NCBI RefSeq assembly: GCF_013402875.1
Contig: NZ_CP058579.1
Span: forward strand, 1,922,001-1,986,000
Direction of reading: 5' to 3'
Source: Halorarum salinum
GTDB taxonomy: Archaea; Halobacteriota; Halobacteria; Halobacteriales; Haloferacaceae
Length of the DNA stretch: 64,000 nucleotides
The stretch's first letter is position 1, and every line of letters begins with the position of its first letter. The notes below the pieces were generated by a model. It worked only from the letters and a program-made list of their open reading frames with translations. It did not search any database and was not told where the DNA came from. Below, one piece after another: positions 8,708 to 17,962 of the stretch. The translations under genes were made by a program, and so were the position numbers.

Positions 8708-9067
8708 ATGTGTTCAGTATCCTATTTTCGACAGCATCCCCAGCCGCATGTGCTTCCGCCGGACAGTACTCTGGACGAGAAGCGGGTAATTCCGATCGAA
8801 GAATTCCAAGGAGATGGTGGTGCTGTACTCGCGAGTAGTGCCGTCAAAGGCTCATTAGGAGACGTTATCGAAATCCCGCATAGTTTGCAGGCCCAGTGTG
8901 AAGGTAATGGGCCCACCAGTGCTTGTGAACCTGGTGAGCATGAGCTTGTGGAGAAGATTCATGTGTTGAATGATGCAGTCGGTCTGCTGGTCGTCAACGA
9001 TATCGTGGATGAGGCAGCTGCGTACCGGTTTCTCGCGGGCAAGCTCACGGAACTTCTGGACGCCTAG
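8708..9067 (+). CDS. Hypothetical protein (119 aa)
   Basis: 119 residues, MCSVSYFRQHPQPHVLPP onwards. The N-terminus is Cys/His-containing. The middle reads ASSAVKGSLGDVIEIP and the C-terminus is helical (HVLNDAVGLLVVNDIVDEAAAYRFLAGKL). It follows the zinc-finger gene by 6 bases. No family is recognised. Length, acidic composition and coupling to the upstream gene support it being real, but the first few codons may not be used. Confidence 0.45.
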   Translation: MCSVSYFRQHPQPHVLPPDSTLDEKRVIPIEEFQGDGGAVLASSAVKGSLGDVIEIPHSLQAQCEGNGPTSACEPGEHELVEKIHVLNDAVGLLVVNDIVDEAAAYRFLAGKLTELLDA

Positions 9068-9170
9068 GAAGCATCGGAATCGCCTGCTGGAACCTCCTGA
9101 GCGAGTGTCTGTTGGGATGGGCCAAGAGAAGACGCGTTTTATACTGGCTCCTCAATCATATGGCGTTGTC

Positions 9171-9656
9171 ATGAGTACGAACGTGTTCCTGGCACCGTGT
9201 GACCCGGGCAACTTTGACCGGACGGTGCGTTCCCCTGTTGATCTCAGTGAGTATCCCGAGCATCCGTCTGAGGTGTCAGGGATGGATACCGTCCGGTTTT
9301 GGGGAGTGCGTAACGGGTCGGACAACGAGACTTATTTCGAGAAGATGGAGAGTGGGGATCTCGTCCTCTTCTACCAGGATGGGGCGTACGTGGGGACAGG
9401 ACGGATCGGGACGACCTTTGAAGACGAGGCTGGGTGGGCGAGCTCCACGTTCTGGAACGATGCACCGTCCACGCGCATCTATACGCTGAAAGAGTTCGAA
9501 CAGGTGTCTGTCCCGAAATCCGCGGTCAATGTGATCTTCGACTACGTGGCGGACTTCAATCCACAAGGGCTGATGCGGGTAGCCGATAATCGGGTGACCA
9601 AGTCTCTTGCTTCGATCAAACTGGCGGTGGAGAGATTCAGCGAACGAACCAGCTAG
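9171..9656 (+). CDS. EVE/PUA-like domain protein
   Basis: 161 residues from the ATG at 9171 (MSTNVFLAPCDPGNFDRTV). TTTTATAC at 9137-9144 lies 27-34 bases upstream, which supports this start and a leaderless transcript over the longer open frame. The order of FWGVRNGSDNETYFEKMESG, DLVLFYQDGAYVGTGRIG and a following strand matches an EVE/PUA-type beta barrel, as found in proteins that read modified bases and in restriction-linked modules. Modified-base recognition is a family inference. The gene is monocistronic among small hypothetical genes next to recombinase 2. Confidence 0.55.
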   Translation: MSTNVFLAPCDPGNFDRTVRSPVDLSEYPEHPSEVSGMDTVRFWGVRNGSDNETYFEKMESGDLVLFYQDGAYVGTGRIGTTFEDEAGWASSTFWNDAPSTRIYTLKEFEQVSVPKSAVNVIFDYVADFNPQGLMRVADNRVTKSLASIKLAVERFSERTS

Positions 9657-9683
9657 GCCTTGGACCAGTCGGTCGTGGCCGCC

Positions 9684-10016
9684 CTACTCATATGGTGGCT
9701 GAACATGGGCGAGTACCCGAACATCAAGTTCATCGTACGCAGGCTCGTACACGGTTTCGTTCCCTGGACGCGATTCGGCGGTCCAGCGTGCGCCGTTCAT
9801 GTATTCCCAGAGGATCTCACTGGTGCTTCGCTCGTATCTGATCTGTTGTCTCTCCCGCTCCCCCATCGAGTGGTAGATCACAACATCGAATGTCCCATCA
9901 TCCCATACCCGGACGTTGCATGTCCGAGGTGCGGGGAGCTCTTCTCGAGCGAGCTGGCGGATGCGATCGACAAGTGGTGCAAGCACTTCCATCGGCGGGA
10001 TTCCATCAGCTGTCAT
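9684..10016 (-). CDS. Hypothetical protein (110 aa)
   Basis: 110 residues from the ATG at 10016 (MTADGIPPMEVLAPLVDRI); another start at 10073 would add 19. A helical N-terminus (VDRIRQLAREELPAP) is followed by strands in NVRVWDDGTFDVVIYHSMGER and RQQIRYERSTSEILWEYM. The pattern looks like a compact alpha/beta domain, but no family is recognised. It is convergent with the EVE-like gene and divergent from the next one. Confidence 0.45.
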   Translation of the reverse strand: MTADGIPPMEVLAPLVDRIRQLAREELPAPRTCNVRVWDDGTFDVVIYHSMGERERQQIRYERSTSEILWEYMNGARWTAESRPGNETVYEPAYDELDVRVLAHVQPPYE

Positions 10017-10262
10017 GGGTCTGGGTGGTGTCTCATTCTCCCGCAGCCAGCGGGAGCACTGTTTACCGACCAAAGGTCAATCGAAAGTCTACCGACGGGT
10101 GAGCCTCAATAGGAGCACAGAGACACCCGCGACTGCAAGAAAACGGGACATGTGGTCCCTCTACGAACGAGCACAAAAGTACATCGAACGAGAACACGAC
10201 ACGGAGATTCTATTTTCGCTGGCCTGCTAATTTTATTCCTTTTCACACCCGTTCTAGACCGT

Positions 10263-10706
10263 ATGGGCGAATACGCAGAACACGATATCGACTATATCAG
10301 CGGAGAGCTAGCCGGAATCATCTTAGCCGCTAGCATTCAGACCACGGACGACACAACATTCGACAAAGCCGCCTGGAGGGACCTACAGGGAGAAGACATT
10401 ACGTACAACAGCTTTCCCGGCTATCCTAGCAAGGAGGCGAGGCAGCAGCAAGAAGACCCGTTGACGATCATGAAGTGGGATGATCGTCGCGAAGTTGCAA
10501 CATTGGCGGAGGGAGCAGCGGTTCCTACAGACAGAATCGGGTCGATAGTCTTCGATGATGGGACTGTCGTAAGCAATCGAACCGGGGAGAAGACGATGTT
10601 CTCCTTACCAGACTCGCTATATAAGGTGATTTCACGCCTCAGTGACCTCCGGCTGAAGATCATCCGTGACGTGTACGATTACACTCCTGAGACACGGCCC
10701 AAGTGA
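10263..10706 (+). CDS. Hypothetical protein (147 aa)
   Basis: 147 residues from the ATG at 10263 (MGEYAEHDIDYISGELAGIIL). TTTTATT at 10231-10237 lies about 26 bases upstream, which favours this start over the longer frame from 10152. The body is mixed alpha/beta and acidic (DTTFDKAAWRDLQGED), ending in a helical LYKVISRLSDLRLKIIRDVYDY. No family is recognised. Just upstream, 10150-10230 could encode a 26-residue peptide (MWSLYERAQKYIERE); it is not listed because support is weak. The gene is convergent with recombinase 2. Confidence 0.45.
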   Translation: MGEYAEHDIDYISGELAGIILAASIQTTDDTTFDKAAWRDLQGEDITYNSFPGYPSKEARQQQEDPLTIMKWDDRREVATLAEGAAVPTDRIGSIVFDDGTVVSNRTGEKTMFSLPDSLYKVISRLSDLRLKIIRDVYDYTPETRPK

Positions 10707-10736
10707 CGTCGATCCATGACTAAGATTCGGCAGACC

Positions 10737-11861
10737 TCACTCAGGAGATGCCGAGAGGACTGCATCAATGGCTGCGGTACGCATCTGTCGCTGCTCTTCC
10801 TTCGTCGTCTTATCGTAGTGGTGGTCGAGCACGGCCACCGAAGCATCCACCTCGTCTGAGATAATCTCCTTCGGGACACCATACCGTCGAAGATGGGTAA
10901 TGTACCCCCGGCGGACGTCATGCGGTGATCGCTTGCTCGGACACTCCATATTCCCGGTCTGCTGTGCGGCTCGACACTCAGCAGGGATCTCCCCGTGTGG
11001 ACACTCACCGTCGAAAGCGCATGGCGCCGTCCACTTGTTGATATACGTCCGGATGGTCGGAGACGCAATACGCCCATTGGCCGTTGAGAGCAGTGGTTCA
11101 CGTCCGTACTCATCCGTTGCGTCGACGCGCTGGTGCTGGAGGTAATCGTCAAGCGTGTCGCACACAGCCGGGGGTACCGTAACCTGGCGCTCGCTCTTGT
11201 CCCCGTTCTTCAGTCGTGTCCCGGTCGTTGGTCGATTGTGCAGCTCCAGATATCCCTCGTCATTCTGTGTCGGTGGAGAATAGTCCTGGAGATCAAGTGC
11301 GAGCAGTGTACAGATGCGGAGACCCTTCTCAGCCACCAACAGCCAGACGATGTGCTCCCGGGACGCATACCGGAACGTCGCGAGGTGGCCGATGATCGTC
11401 TCGGCGCGGTCACGCTCCAAGAGTCGATCACGTGTCTCATCTGCAGCGACCACGTCGACATCTGGGACGAGATACGGCAGTTCAGATCTGACGTAGTCCT
11501 GCTGGCGGCAGAAGCGTAGGAAGACGCTCAGGGTCTCCAATTGCGATTCCAGCGTGCGCGGTGCATAGCCGAGGTCAGTCTGGTGTGTTTTGTACGCCTC
11601 TAGATCAGGCCCATCGAGTGCGTTCAGATCATCGATCTCTGCGTACTCCGAACACCATCGTGAGAAGTGCGCCAACCGCGCTGCGTGCGACCGCATCGTC
11701 GACGGGAGATTCCCCTCGGGATTGGTATCGAGATATTCGTCTACCGCTGCATGTGGTCCCCGTGGAACAAGGTCCGCAGCGTTCGTCTCGGCGACGCCCG
11801 TCTCATAGAGGATGCGGCGCAGTTTTCGTTCAAGATCCGGGTGCGTGGCATTGGAATCCAT
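10737..11861 (-). CDS. Tyrosine recombinase 2 with Cys/His insertion
   Basis: 374 residues. It has a core-binding domain (STMRSHAARLAHFSRWC) and a catalytic domain: Arg in EKGLRICTLLALDL, Lys in TRLKNGDKSERQV, HxxR in RSPHDVRRGYITHL, Tyr in VLDHHYDKTT. The Cys/His cluster CAFDGECPHGEIPAEC plus ECPSK precedes HxxR as in its paralogues. It is more diverged than recombinases 1, 3 and 5, with an N-terminal helical extension (ERKLRRILYETGV) resembling that of recombinase 4. It sits at the left edge of the AT-richer catabolic island and could have mobilised it, though no attachment sites were found. Confidence 0.85.
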   Translation of the reverse strand: MDSNATHPDLERKLRRILYETGVAETNAADLVPRGPHAAVDEYLDTNPEGNLPSTMRSHAARLAHFSRWCSEYAEIDDLNALDGPDLEAYKTHQTDLGYAPRTLESQLETLSVFLRFCRQQDYVRSELPYLVPDVDVVAADETRDRLLERDRAETIIGHLATFRYASREHIVWLLVAEKGLRICTLLALDLQDYSPPTQNDEGYLELHNRPTTGTRLKNGDKSERQVTVPPAVCDTLDDYLQHQRVDATDEYGREPLLSTANGRIASPTIRTYINKWTAPCAFDGECPHGEIPAECRAAQQTGNMECPSKRSPHDVRRGYITHLRRYGVPKEIISDEVDASVAVLDHHYDKTTKEEQRQMRTAAIDAVLSASPE

Positions 11862-12076
11862 CTGCTATTTGTGTGCTATCAGTCCGGGATGTCCCAGCCT
11901 CTAAGGCGTGATACTAGAGACAGAAGCTTAAGCATGTGTGTCGGATCTATACCATGGTAACATAGCCAATGATGCATGTCATGCATTCACCAGTCTACAA
12001 GGAGATATCGTTCGGTGATAGTAGACAACTTTCCGGCGGCACTCCTAGCTCGGTCCACTGGTTGCCGGGATTTGAA

Positions 12077-13192
12077 TTATTCCCGATTCCCGGATTTTGC
12101 TACAAGTTTCTCAGTTTTTGAATCAAATAGGTATAGATTATCGACATCAATCTCAAGTGAAATCATGTCTCCGACTGAGAAGTCATTTTCAGCCGAAATC
12201 AGCGCAATGAGTTCACCTTGATTAGTCTCGATCGTGATTTGTGCACGGTCGTCGATTGGTTCATGGAGCATTAATTCTCCATTGAGGGTATTTTTCCGGG
12301 ATCCATGCCTGAGAGAGATAGAGATCGGGCGGATTCCAAGCGTCACCTCGGTGGGATTTGAGTCGGTCAGGATTCGATCAGTCTTGAATTCAAGTGTTGT
12401 ATCTTCGACCGTAACAGTTCCATCGTCCGGTGAGAGTGATTCGAGGGTAGCGTCTAGGAAGTTCATCGATGGATTCCCAATAAAGTTGGCAACAAAAACA
12501 TTTGTAGGATAGTGATATAGGTCCTCGCGGTTGCCAACTTGCTCAAGCCTACCGTCGTTCATGACTGCGATACGATCGCTCATCGTCATCGCTTCTTCTT
12601 GATTGTGAGTGACGTATACCGTAGGTTTCTGGAGTTGCTGGTGAACTCGTTGGACCTCCTTACGAACATCTACCTGGAGTTTTGCGTCAAGATCACTGAG
12701 CGGTTCGTCCATGAGAAACGCTTGCGGATTCTGAACAATCGTCCGGGCAAGCGCGACCCGCTGTTGTTGACCACCACTTAGCTCACCAGGATATTTATCG
12801 AGTAGATCGTTGATTTGCATGATCTCGGCAGCCTCTTCAACCTGCTCCTTTTGTTCATCTTTAGACACGTTATCTATCTTGAGTGGATACGCAATATTCT
12901 TAAATGAGGTCATATGCGGATATAGCGCGATATCCTGAAACATCATCGCAAGATCTCGTTTGCTTGCTGGCACGTCGGTTATGTCTTCCTCACCGTAAAG
13001 GATACGACCACTAGTTGGCGTCTCTAACCCTGCTATACATCGGAGTGTTGTGGTTTTTCCGCACCCTGATGGTCCGACGAGGGTGAGGAATTCTCCTTCA
13101 TTGATTCTGAGATCAACACCCTCTACAGCTATCTCCGTCCGTTGTGAGACCTGGTACTCCTTTCGAAGATCTTTAACCTCTATAGCACTCAT
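12077..13192 (-). CDS. ABC transporter ATP-binding protein (MalK/UgpC type)
   Basis: 371 residues. MalK-type nucleotide-binding subunit of a carbohydrate importer: Walker A GPSGCGKTT (about residue 39), Q-loop MMFQDIALYP, signature LSGGQQQR, Walker B FLMDEPLSDLD, H-loop YVTHNQEEAM, then a C-terminal OB/TOBE region (VTLGIRPISISL). The order DLDAKLQ after Walker B is typical of sugar and glycerol-phosphate importers. It is the last gene of the block reading leftwards, separated from the permease by about 195 AT-rich bases that may hold its own promoter. AT-rich codons contrast with the recombinase next door. Confidence 0.9.
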   Translation of the reverse strand: MSAIEVKDLRKEYQVSQRTEIAVEGVDLRINEGEFLTLVGPSGCGKTTTLRCIAGLETPTSGRILYGEEDITDVPASKRDLAMMFQDIALYPHMTSFKNIAYPLKIDNVSKDEQKEQVEEAAEIMQINDLLDKYPGELSGGQQQRVALARTIVQNPQAFLMDEPLSDLDAKLQVDVRKEVQRVHQQLQKPTVYVTHNQEEAMTMSDRIAVMNDGRLEQVGNREDLYHYPTNVFVANFIGNPSMNFLDATLESLSPDDGTVTVEDTTLEFKTDRILTDSNPTEVTLGIRPISISLRHGSRKNTLNGELMLHEPIDDRAQITIETNQGELIALISAENDFSVGDMISLEIDVDNLYLFDSKTEKLVAKSGNRE

Positions 13193-13387
13193 GTAAGTCT
13201 CTACTCCTATTGATCTATTGGAACAATATAATACTAATGAATATATTCCTATATTTTTCCTTATGTAGTATAGGGGGTGTGTGATTTATTGAGTTGCTGA
13301 AGGCGAGACTCGGAGTAAACATAATGGATGACACAATTAAATAGGAAGTGAGGAGAGAGGACATTCCAGTGAGCTATTGGACTTGCA

Positions 13388-14260
13388 TCAGCCGCTCACC
13401 TGGAAGCCTCTTATGAGGTACTTTTGAAGGAAGTACACGAGGAGGAAGGCAGGCAACAAGGTAATAAATGTAGCAGCCATCATCTCCCCCCACGGTATCA
13501 GCTGATCGTTAATGAGTGTATCCAGCCCGATCGTGATCACGTAGTTCGACTGATCTGTCATGAGGATCTGAGCTAGTGTGTACTCATTCCACGATGTTGC
13601 GAATGCGAACACGACTACAGCGATCATACCAGGCCTGGCCATCGGAAGGGCAACATCGACAAACGCACGGAATCGAGTTGCGCCGGCCATCTGGGCCGAC
13701 TCCTCGAGAGAGTAGGGGACGGACTGGAAGAAGTTCCACATCAACCAGAGGGAAAATGGCAGTGCAAGTGCTGTTTCGGCTAACACCAATCCTAGGCGAC
13801 TATTGAGCAACTGGAGGTCTCTCCACATGATATACATGGGAATCCCAAGTAAGATGGAAGGAAACATGTATCCGAGCAGGACCCCTCTCGCGAACGTCTG
13901 CTTGAATTTGAGATCAAGTCGAGCAAGGCCATATCCTCCTAATGTCGCGAACACGACTGTGAGGGCACACACTCCTGCCGCGACAACTATACTGTTAACT
14001 AGCCACGTGACAAACTCGGTATTGAGTAGGAGCGCCTCGTAGTGGTCCAGCGTGAATTGTGTTGGGAGGAGCGTTACGTCTCTAGTCTGAACATCCTGAG
14101 TTGGCCGGATAGACGTGGTGAAGGTCCATAAGATTGGGAATAGGATGACGACCATCGCCATAGATAGTAAGCCGTAATGAACGAGGCGTTTCAGCTGCCT
14201 GCGCTGCCGATAGGAGATGTGCTTCGAGTCCATCATCGGGCTTTCGGTCTGATTGCTCAT
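13388..14260 (-). CDS. ABC transporter permease (MalG type)
   Basis: 290 residues, with six hydrophobic segments starting at LLSMAMVVILFPILWTF. The EAA loop that docks the ATPase is ESAQMAGATRFRAFVDVALPMARPG, in which the EAA---G core is seen. The N-terminal polar tail is followed by a periplasmic-type stretch (RPTQDVQTRDVTLLPTQFT). Start and the upstream permease stop overlap by 4 bases (14257-14260), so the two are translationally coupled. It belongs to the CUT1-type import complex with the ATPase and binding protein here. Substrate is unknown, a sugar or polyol being most likely. Confidence 0.88.
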   Translation of the reverse strand: MSNQTESPMMDSKHISYRQRRQLKRLVHYGLLSMAMVVILFPILWTFTTSIRPTQDVQTRDVTLLPTQFTLDHYEALLLNTEFVTWLVNSIVVAAGVCALTVVFATLGGYGLARLDLKFKQTFARGVLLGYMFPSILLGIPMYIMWRDLQLLNSRLGLVLAETALALPFSLWLMWNFFQSVPYSLEESAQMAGATRFRAFVDVALPMARPGMIAVVVFAFATSWNEYTLAQILMTDQSNYVITIGLDTLINDQLIPWGEMMAATFITLLPAFLLVYFLQKYLIRGFQVSG

Positions 14261-15222
14261 TCGACACGTACCCCCTTAGATGGTTCAAGGACCCGGAAGT
14301 AGAGGAATGCAGTGACGACGAGCAAGCCAAACAGCATTGTAGCGACAGCCGACGCACCCCCAATGTTCAGTTGCTGGAACGCGGTTTCGTAGGCAAACAG
14401 TGGTGCGGTCAGTGCTACGTCATTAGGCCCACCATGCGATAACACCCAAATGATATCGAACTTATTGAACATCCATACGAATCTCAATAATACGACTATG
14501 AACAACACTCCTCTAAGGTTGGGAAGTGTGACATCACGGAACTTCCTCCACGCACCTGCACCACACATTTCAGCGGCTTCATAGTGGGAGTCAGGAATGC
14601 TCTGGAGTCGAGCAACTGCCATAATGGTGACAAAGATAGAAAACTTCCAACTGCTTACAATAATGATCGCCGGCATCACGAGCGCTTCGGTTGAGAAGAA
14701 TGCGATTCCACTGTCCACGATACCAAGATCGATCAAAATCCGATTGATAATCCCGAACCGAGTATTTGTCATCCAGATAGCGATGAATCCAAACACGGCC
14801 ATCGGAACTAGATACGGTAAGAAGGCAATTGCCCGAATCAAACGTTTGAATTTGAAGTCCTGAGTAACGAGCAATGCCAAACCGAGGCCAAACGTTACTT
14901 GAATCAGTAGGGATCCAGATGCGAATACTACCGAACGCCACACCGATTGCCTGAAGGCCTCCAAAGCAAATAAATCAATATACTGATCGATACCAATCCA
15001 CTCCCAGGTACCGCCGTATGGCGGTACTTGGAAGAAACTTGCTGTAATCGCCCACACGATTGGAAAGATATTGATCAATAAAAATAATATCAAAACTGGC
15101 ATAACTGTAAATGTAATCATCACCTTTCGGTTCGACAGAAGCTCGTCGAAGAACTCTCGGACGTCGGATAGGCGTTGTTGTATTGCTGCCCGTTGAGTCG
15201 GAAGATTGGAAGCCATCCCCAT
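14257..15222 (-). CDS. ABC transporter permease (MalF type)
   Basis: About 321 residues from 15222 (MGMASNLPTQRAAIQQR); 15216 is an alternative. The long in-frame extension to 15276 overlaps the binding-protein gene and is unlikely. Hydrophobic segments begin at MITFTVMPVLILFLLINIFP. The EAA loop is HYEAAEMCGAGAWRKFRDVTLPNLRG. Type matches MalF/UgpA partners of MalG permeases. It starts 5 bases after the binding-protein stop and overlaps the next permease by 4 bases, giving one operon. Confidence 0.88.
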   Translation of the reverse strand: MGMASNLPTQRAAIQQRLSDVREFFDELLSNRKVMITFTVMPVLILFLLINIFPIVWAITASFFQVPPYGGTWEWIGIDQYIDLFALEAFRQSVWRSVVFASGSLLIQVTFGLGLALLVTQDFKFKRLIRAIAFLPYLVPMAVFGFIAIWMTNTRFGIINRILIDLGIVDSGIAFFSTEALVMPAIIIVSSWKFSIFVTIMAVARLQSIPDSHYEAAEMCGAGAWRKFRDVTLPNLRGVLFIVVLLRFVWMFNKFDIIWVLSHGGPNDVALTAPLFAYETAFQQLNIGGASAVATMLFGLLVVTAFLYFRVLEPSKGVRVE

Positions 15223-15226
15223 CAAC

Positions 15227-16648
15227 CTAAATCTGGGTTTCGTCGATGATGCCTTGCATGTTCTGTGCGCGTGCATCTATTGCCTCTTCAATATTCCTTC
15301 CATCAATGAGGATATCACGCTGGATTTTTCCCAGCTCGAAGCTCGAGAAGATTGGACCGGCGTACGGGTTCGGGGGATTGGTTTCCAAGGGAATATCGAA
15401 TGATGTGTTGGCCATCTCAACGAGATCCACGACATCGCGTTCGTAATCCCACTGTGGGCCAAGCGCCTCTTGGAGCTGATCCTGGAACTCACTATCTTCA
15501 AGGATTTGTGGCTGAGTTGGAAGCAGGTGGACAGGGGTTATCGTGAAGAACTCGTAGTAGTTCTCCGGCCGAGTCCAGAATTTGAGGAACTCTTGGCCGG
15601 CTTGTTCGTTCGAGCCGCGGAATGTGAGATATCCCGTCGTGTTTGCCCACGATCGGCGTCCACCTTCTTCGTACTTCTCTTCTGGAACTGGAGCAGTTGT
15701 GTTCCGAATGTTCTCAACAAAGTCATTAGAATCCGTGTCTTTTCCCCGACTTCCATAGATGTATAACTGGTATGTAAGTTCCTGCTCCATCGCGTCGAAT
15801 AGATCGGTGTAGTCGACACCAGTGTTGTCAGGGGAGTACTGGGCAAGTTCCTGAACATGCTCGAAAACCTCGATCCATCTGCTTCGATACGGCTCTTCGT
15901 CCATGACGACTTGCACGTTGTCGTTATCATCACGTTGACAAACAACGGCGTCATTCCCCCATCCTCGAGTGAACAGGCTGAAGGTCGGCTCTCCGAGTTC
16001 CGAAGCATTAGAGAGGAAAGCACCACGAGTTCCGCCCTGCCCGTCGTCATGCTCGCGCGCCATCGCCAGCTCTTTCTCCCAGGTATTCGGAACCTCGTCA
16101 AAAACGTCTTCTCGATACCATTGAGAATGAATTGTTTGATGATTCGGAACGAACGTATTGTCCCCATCAAATTCGAATAAGAATTGTTCGGGCAAGGCCC
16201 CGTACCGCTCTTCCAAGGTATTGATGACCTCGCTGTGGTCCGCAAGTACTCCCTGGGACCCAAAAGTAGCGGCATTCGGAACGACAACCTGCGCTACTTC
16301 CGGGGGATCATTCGACTGTAAGAGTTGAATGATACGCTCTTGGGCGCTCCCGGTTTCGCCGATATACTCGATCCGGACACTTGCACCTGTTTCATCTTCG
16401 AAGTCGGCTGCTAGGCTTTCCCAATATTCCTGAAACGGTTCGGAATTTTCCTGAGAGAGGAGGTGAACCTCCTGTCCACTTATGTCACTTCCATTTGTCC
16501 CAGTGGCAGCACCATTCCCATCATCTGACTCATCTCCACCTCCCGAGCATCCGGAGAGTCCAGCGATTCCTGATGCACCTGCTACTTTGATAAACGTACG
16601 ACGACTCGCTCTCGGACTGGTTCCCCGTCCATTGCTATCACTATTCAT
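15227..16648 (-). CDS. ABC transporter substrate-binding lipoprotein
   Basis: 473 residues from the ATG at 16648. The N-terminus has a Tat motif (RASRRTFIKVAGASGIAGL) and a lipobox LSGC followed by a Gly/Asp-rich linker, typical of haloarchaeal lipid-anchored binding proteins. The mature part is a family 1 extracellular solute-binding fold: FEDETGASVRIEYIGETGSAQ, QLLQSNDPPEVAQV and GREP-like hinge segments. It should capture the transported solute outside the cell. First gene of the binding protein-permease-permease operon. Substrate is not deducible from sequence. Confidence 0.88.
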   Translation of the reverse strand: MNSDSNGRGTSPRASRRTFIKVAGASGIAGLSGCSGGGDESDDGNGAATGTNGSDISGQEVHLLSQENSEPFQEYWESLAADFEDETGASVRIEYIGETGSAQERIIQLLQSNDPPEVAQVVVPNAATFGSQGVLADHSEVINTLEERYGALPEQFLFEFDGDNTFVPNHQTIHSQWYREDVFDEVPNTWEKELAMAREHDDGQGGTRGAFLSNASELGEPTFSLFTRGWGNDAVVCQRDDNDNVQVVMDEEPYRSRWIEVFEHVQELAQYSPDNTGVDYTDLFDAMEQELTYQLYIYGSRGKDTDSNDFVENIRNTTAPVPEEKYEEGGRRSWANTTGYLTFRGSNEQAGQEFLKFWTRPENYYEFFTITPVHLLPTQPQILEDSEFQDQLQEALGPQWDYERDVVDLVEMANTSFDIPLETNPPNPYAGPIFSSFELGKIQRDILIDGRNIEEAIDARAQNMQGIIDETQI

Positions 16649-17226
16649 GGACACGACCATGACATTCACAGGGTGGGTATTAAATCTATTGTATAATTTA
16701 AGGCATTCATACGTGGTCTATTCCAATACGTTTGTTAACTCACGTTATTGGACGCAACCTTCCGTAGTACCATCGTGCGGCACAGTAGGAAGGTTGGTAT
16801 CTAGTAGCGATGGTCGCGTACTGGTCCCGGATAATGCCCGCATGCCTAGCATGCGCTGTTTGTCTCTGAGTACGAGATAATAGCTCCCACTACAAACAGA
16901 CCTTTGGAAGATGTCATTGGCAAGTGTTCCGATCCGACTTCTGCAACCGATGGTACTCCAATTGTCTGTTGATCTCTCAACTACTTCCGGGGTGACGTTA
17001 CTGGCGGTCCGTTCACCGCGCTCGAACAAGGGTGTGCACACTTTATTTGATCGTTCCTCATTTTCGTTCTGCTCAAAAGAAGTGATAGTGGACCGATATC
17101 GGAGATCTCTCCCCACTAGTGAAGTCGCTTCTGGGAACTCTCTATATCCATTGTCGAGCATGACATGACTCTCTATGGTCAGTGGTGGATAAACGCGTCC
17201 GTCAACACCGCCACGACGTTTCTGTA
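16649..17226. other. Intergenic region between binding-protein and MBL genes
   Basis: About 580 bases with no convincing gene. A minus-strand open frame (17230-16745) has no family character. The stretch probably holds the promoter of the transporter operon (AT-rich 16670-16740). It also contains two copies of GCATGC (about 16842 and 16851) and an inverted repeat CTGTTTGT/ACAAACAG near 16858-16900, which could be regulatory. Confidence 0.4.
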
Positions 17227-17961
17227 TCATTCGTAACTCATGATGATCTCTCTCACTGTTGTATTGAATCGTTCAAGATACGGTTCGATGTCTGCTCCGA
17301 TGATCGGAGTCCCATGTGTTGGAGCGATACAGTCTACATCGTAAGTCGAAAAGATCTCGTCGACGTCGTCAATTAGCCGCTCAGGATCCACAAATTCCAG
17401 CCATCGGAACATTTGACGGTGATACTCGTAGATCCGCTCAGAGGAGACATTACCGCTCAGATCTTCAGAAGTATACTCTGTTTCCGAGTCCTGATGGTGG
17501 TTTCCAAATCCATCTGCCGTAAAGAGGGTCCCAGTATCATGGTCGAACGCCCAGACTGTATCGGTGATATCAGCGAGCGGGGCATCAATGAATGAAATTA
17601 ATCGCCCTGCAACAGTTAACCGTTCGCCGGGATTGCACCCAATGTCCACTGATACACCCACAAGTTCTGGCGCTGCCGTTGCACATATTACGTCAAAGCC
17701 TCCTAGTGTATCTTCTAAACTACCGACATTCCCTGCATGGGGAAGATCTGCATGTGAGACTATGACCCCTTCCAGTGAGCCGTTATTAGATGCGTTTTGA
17801 ATTTCTTCGACGATGGCTTCTTCGTGATAATGAGATCCCGTGTCGACCAAGATGGACTCACCATCATTCTTCAATAGGAATACAGAAACGTGAACTAATC
17901 CGTCGCCGAAATCATAGGGCTCACTAATCCATTCGATATCTTGGTGTACAGTTCGTCGCAT
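17227..17961 (-). CDS. Metallo-beta-lactamase-fold protein 1
   Basis: 244 residues. MBL fold: strand SILVDTGSHYHEE, the metal motif region IVSHADLPHAGNVG, later TLFTADGFGNHHQD and the C-terminal APTHGTPI. The usual HxHxDH is replaced by HADLPH, closer to the HxExDH of diiron oxygen-reducing (ODP/flavodiiron) proteins but with Pro where Asp is expected. No flavodoxin domain is attached. It lies 1 base from the second MBL gene, forming a pair. The role may be a hydrolase or an O2/NO-related diiron enzyme serving the catabolic island. Confidence 0.7.
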   Translation of the reverse strand: MRRTVHQDIEWISEPYDFGDGLVHVSVFLLKNDGESILVDTGSHYHEEAIVEEIQNASNNGSLEGVIVSHADLPHAGNVGSLEDTLGGFDVICATAAPELVGVSVDIGCNPGERLTVAGRLISFIDAPLADITDTVWAFDHDTGTLFTADGFGNHHQDSETEYTSEDLSGNVSSERIYEYHRQMFRWLEFVDPERLIDDVDEIFSTYDVDCIAPTHGTPIIGADIEPYLERFNTTVREIIMSYE

Positions 17962-17962
17962 A

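Noticed and set aside
16745-17230. 161-residue minus-strand frame between the binding-protein and MBL genes
   Set aside because: No recognisable domain and a biased composition. The other minus-strand frames there are full of stops, so the region is treated as intergenic.
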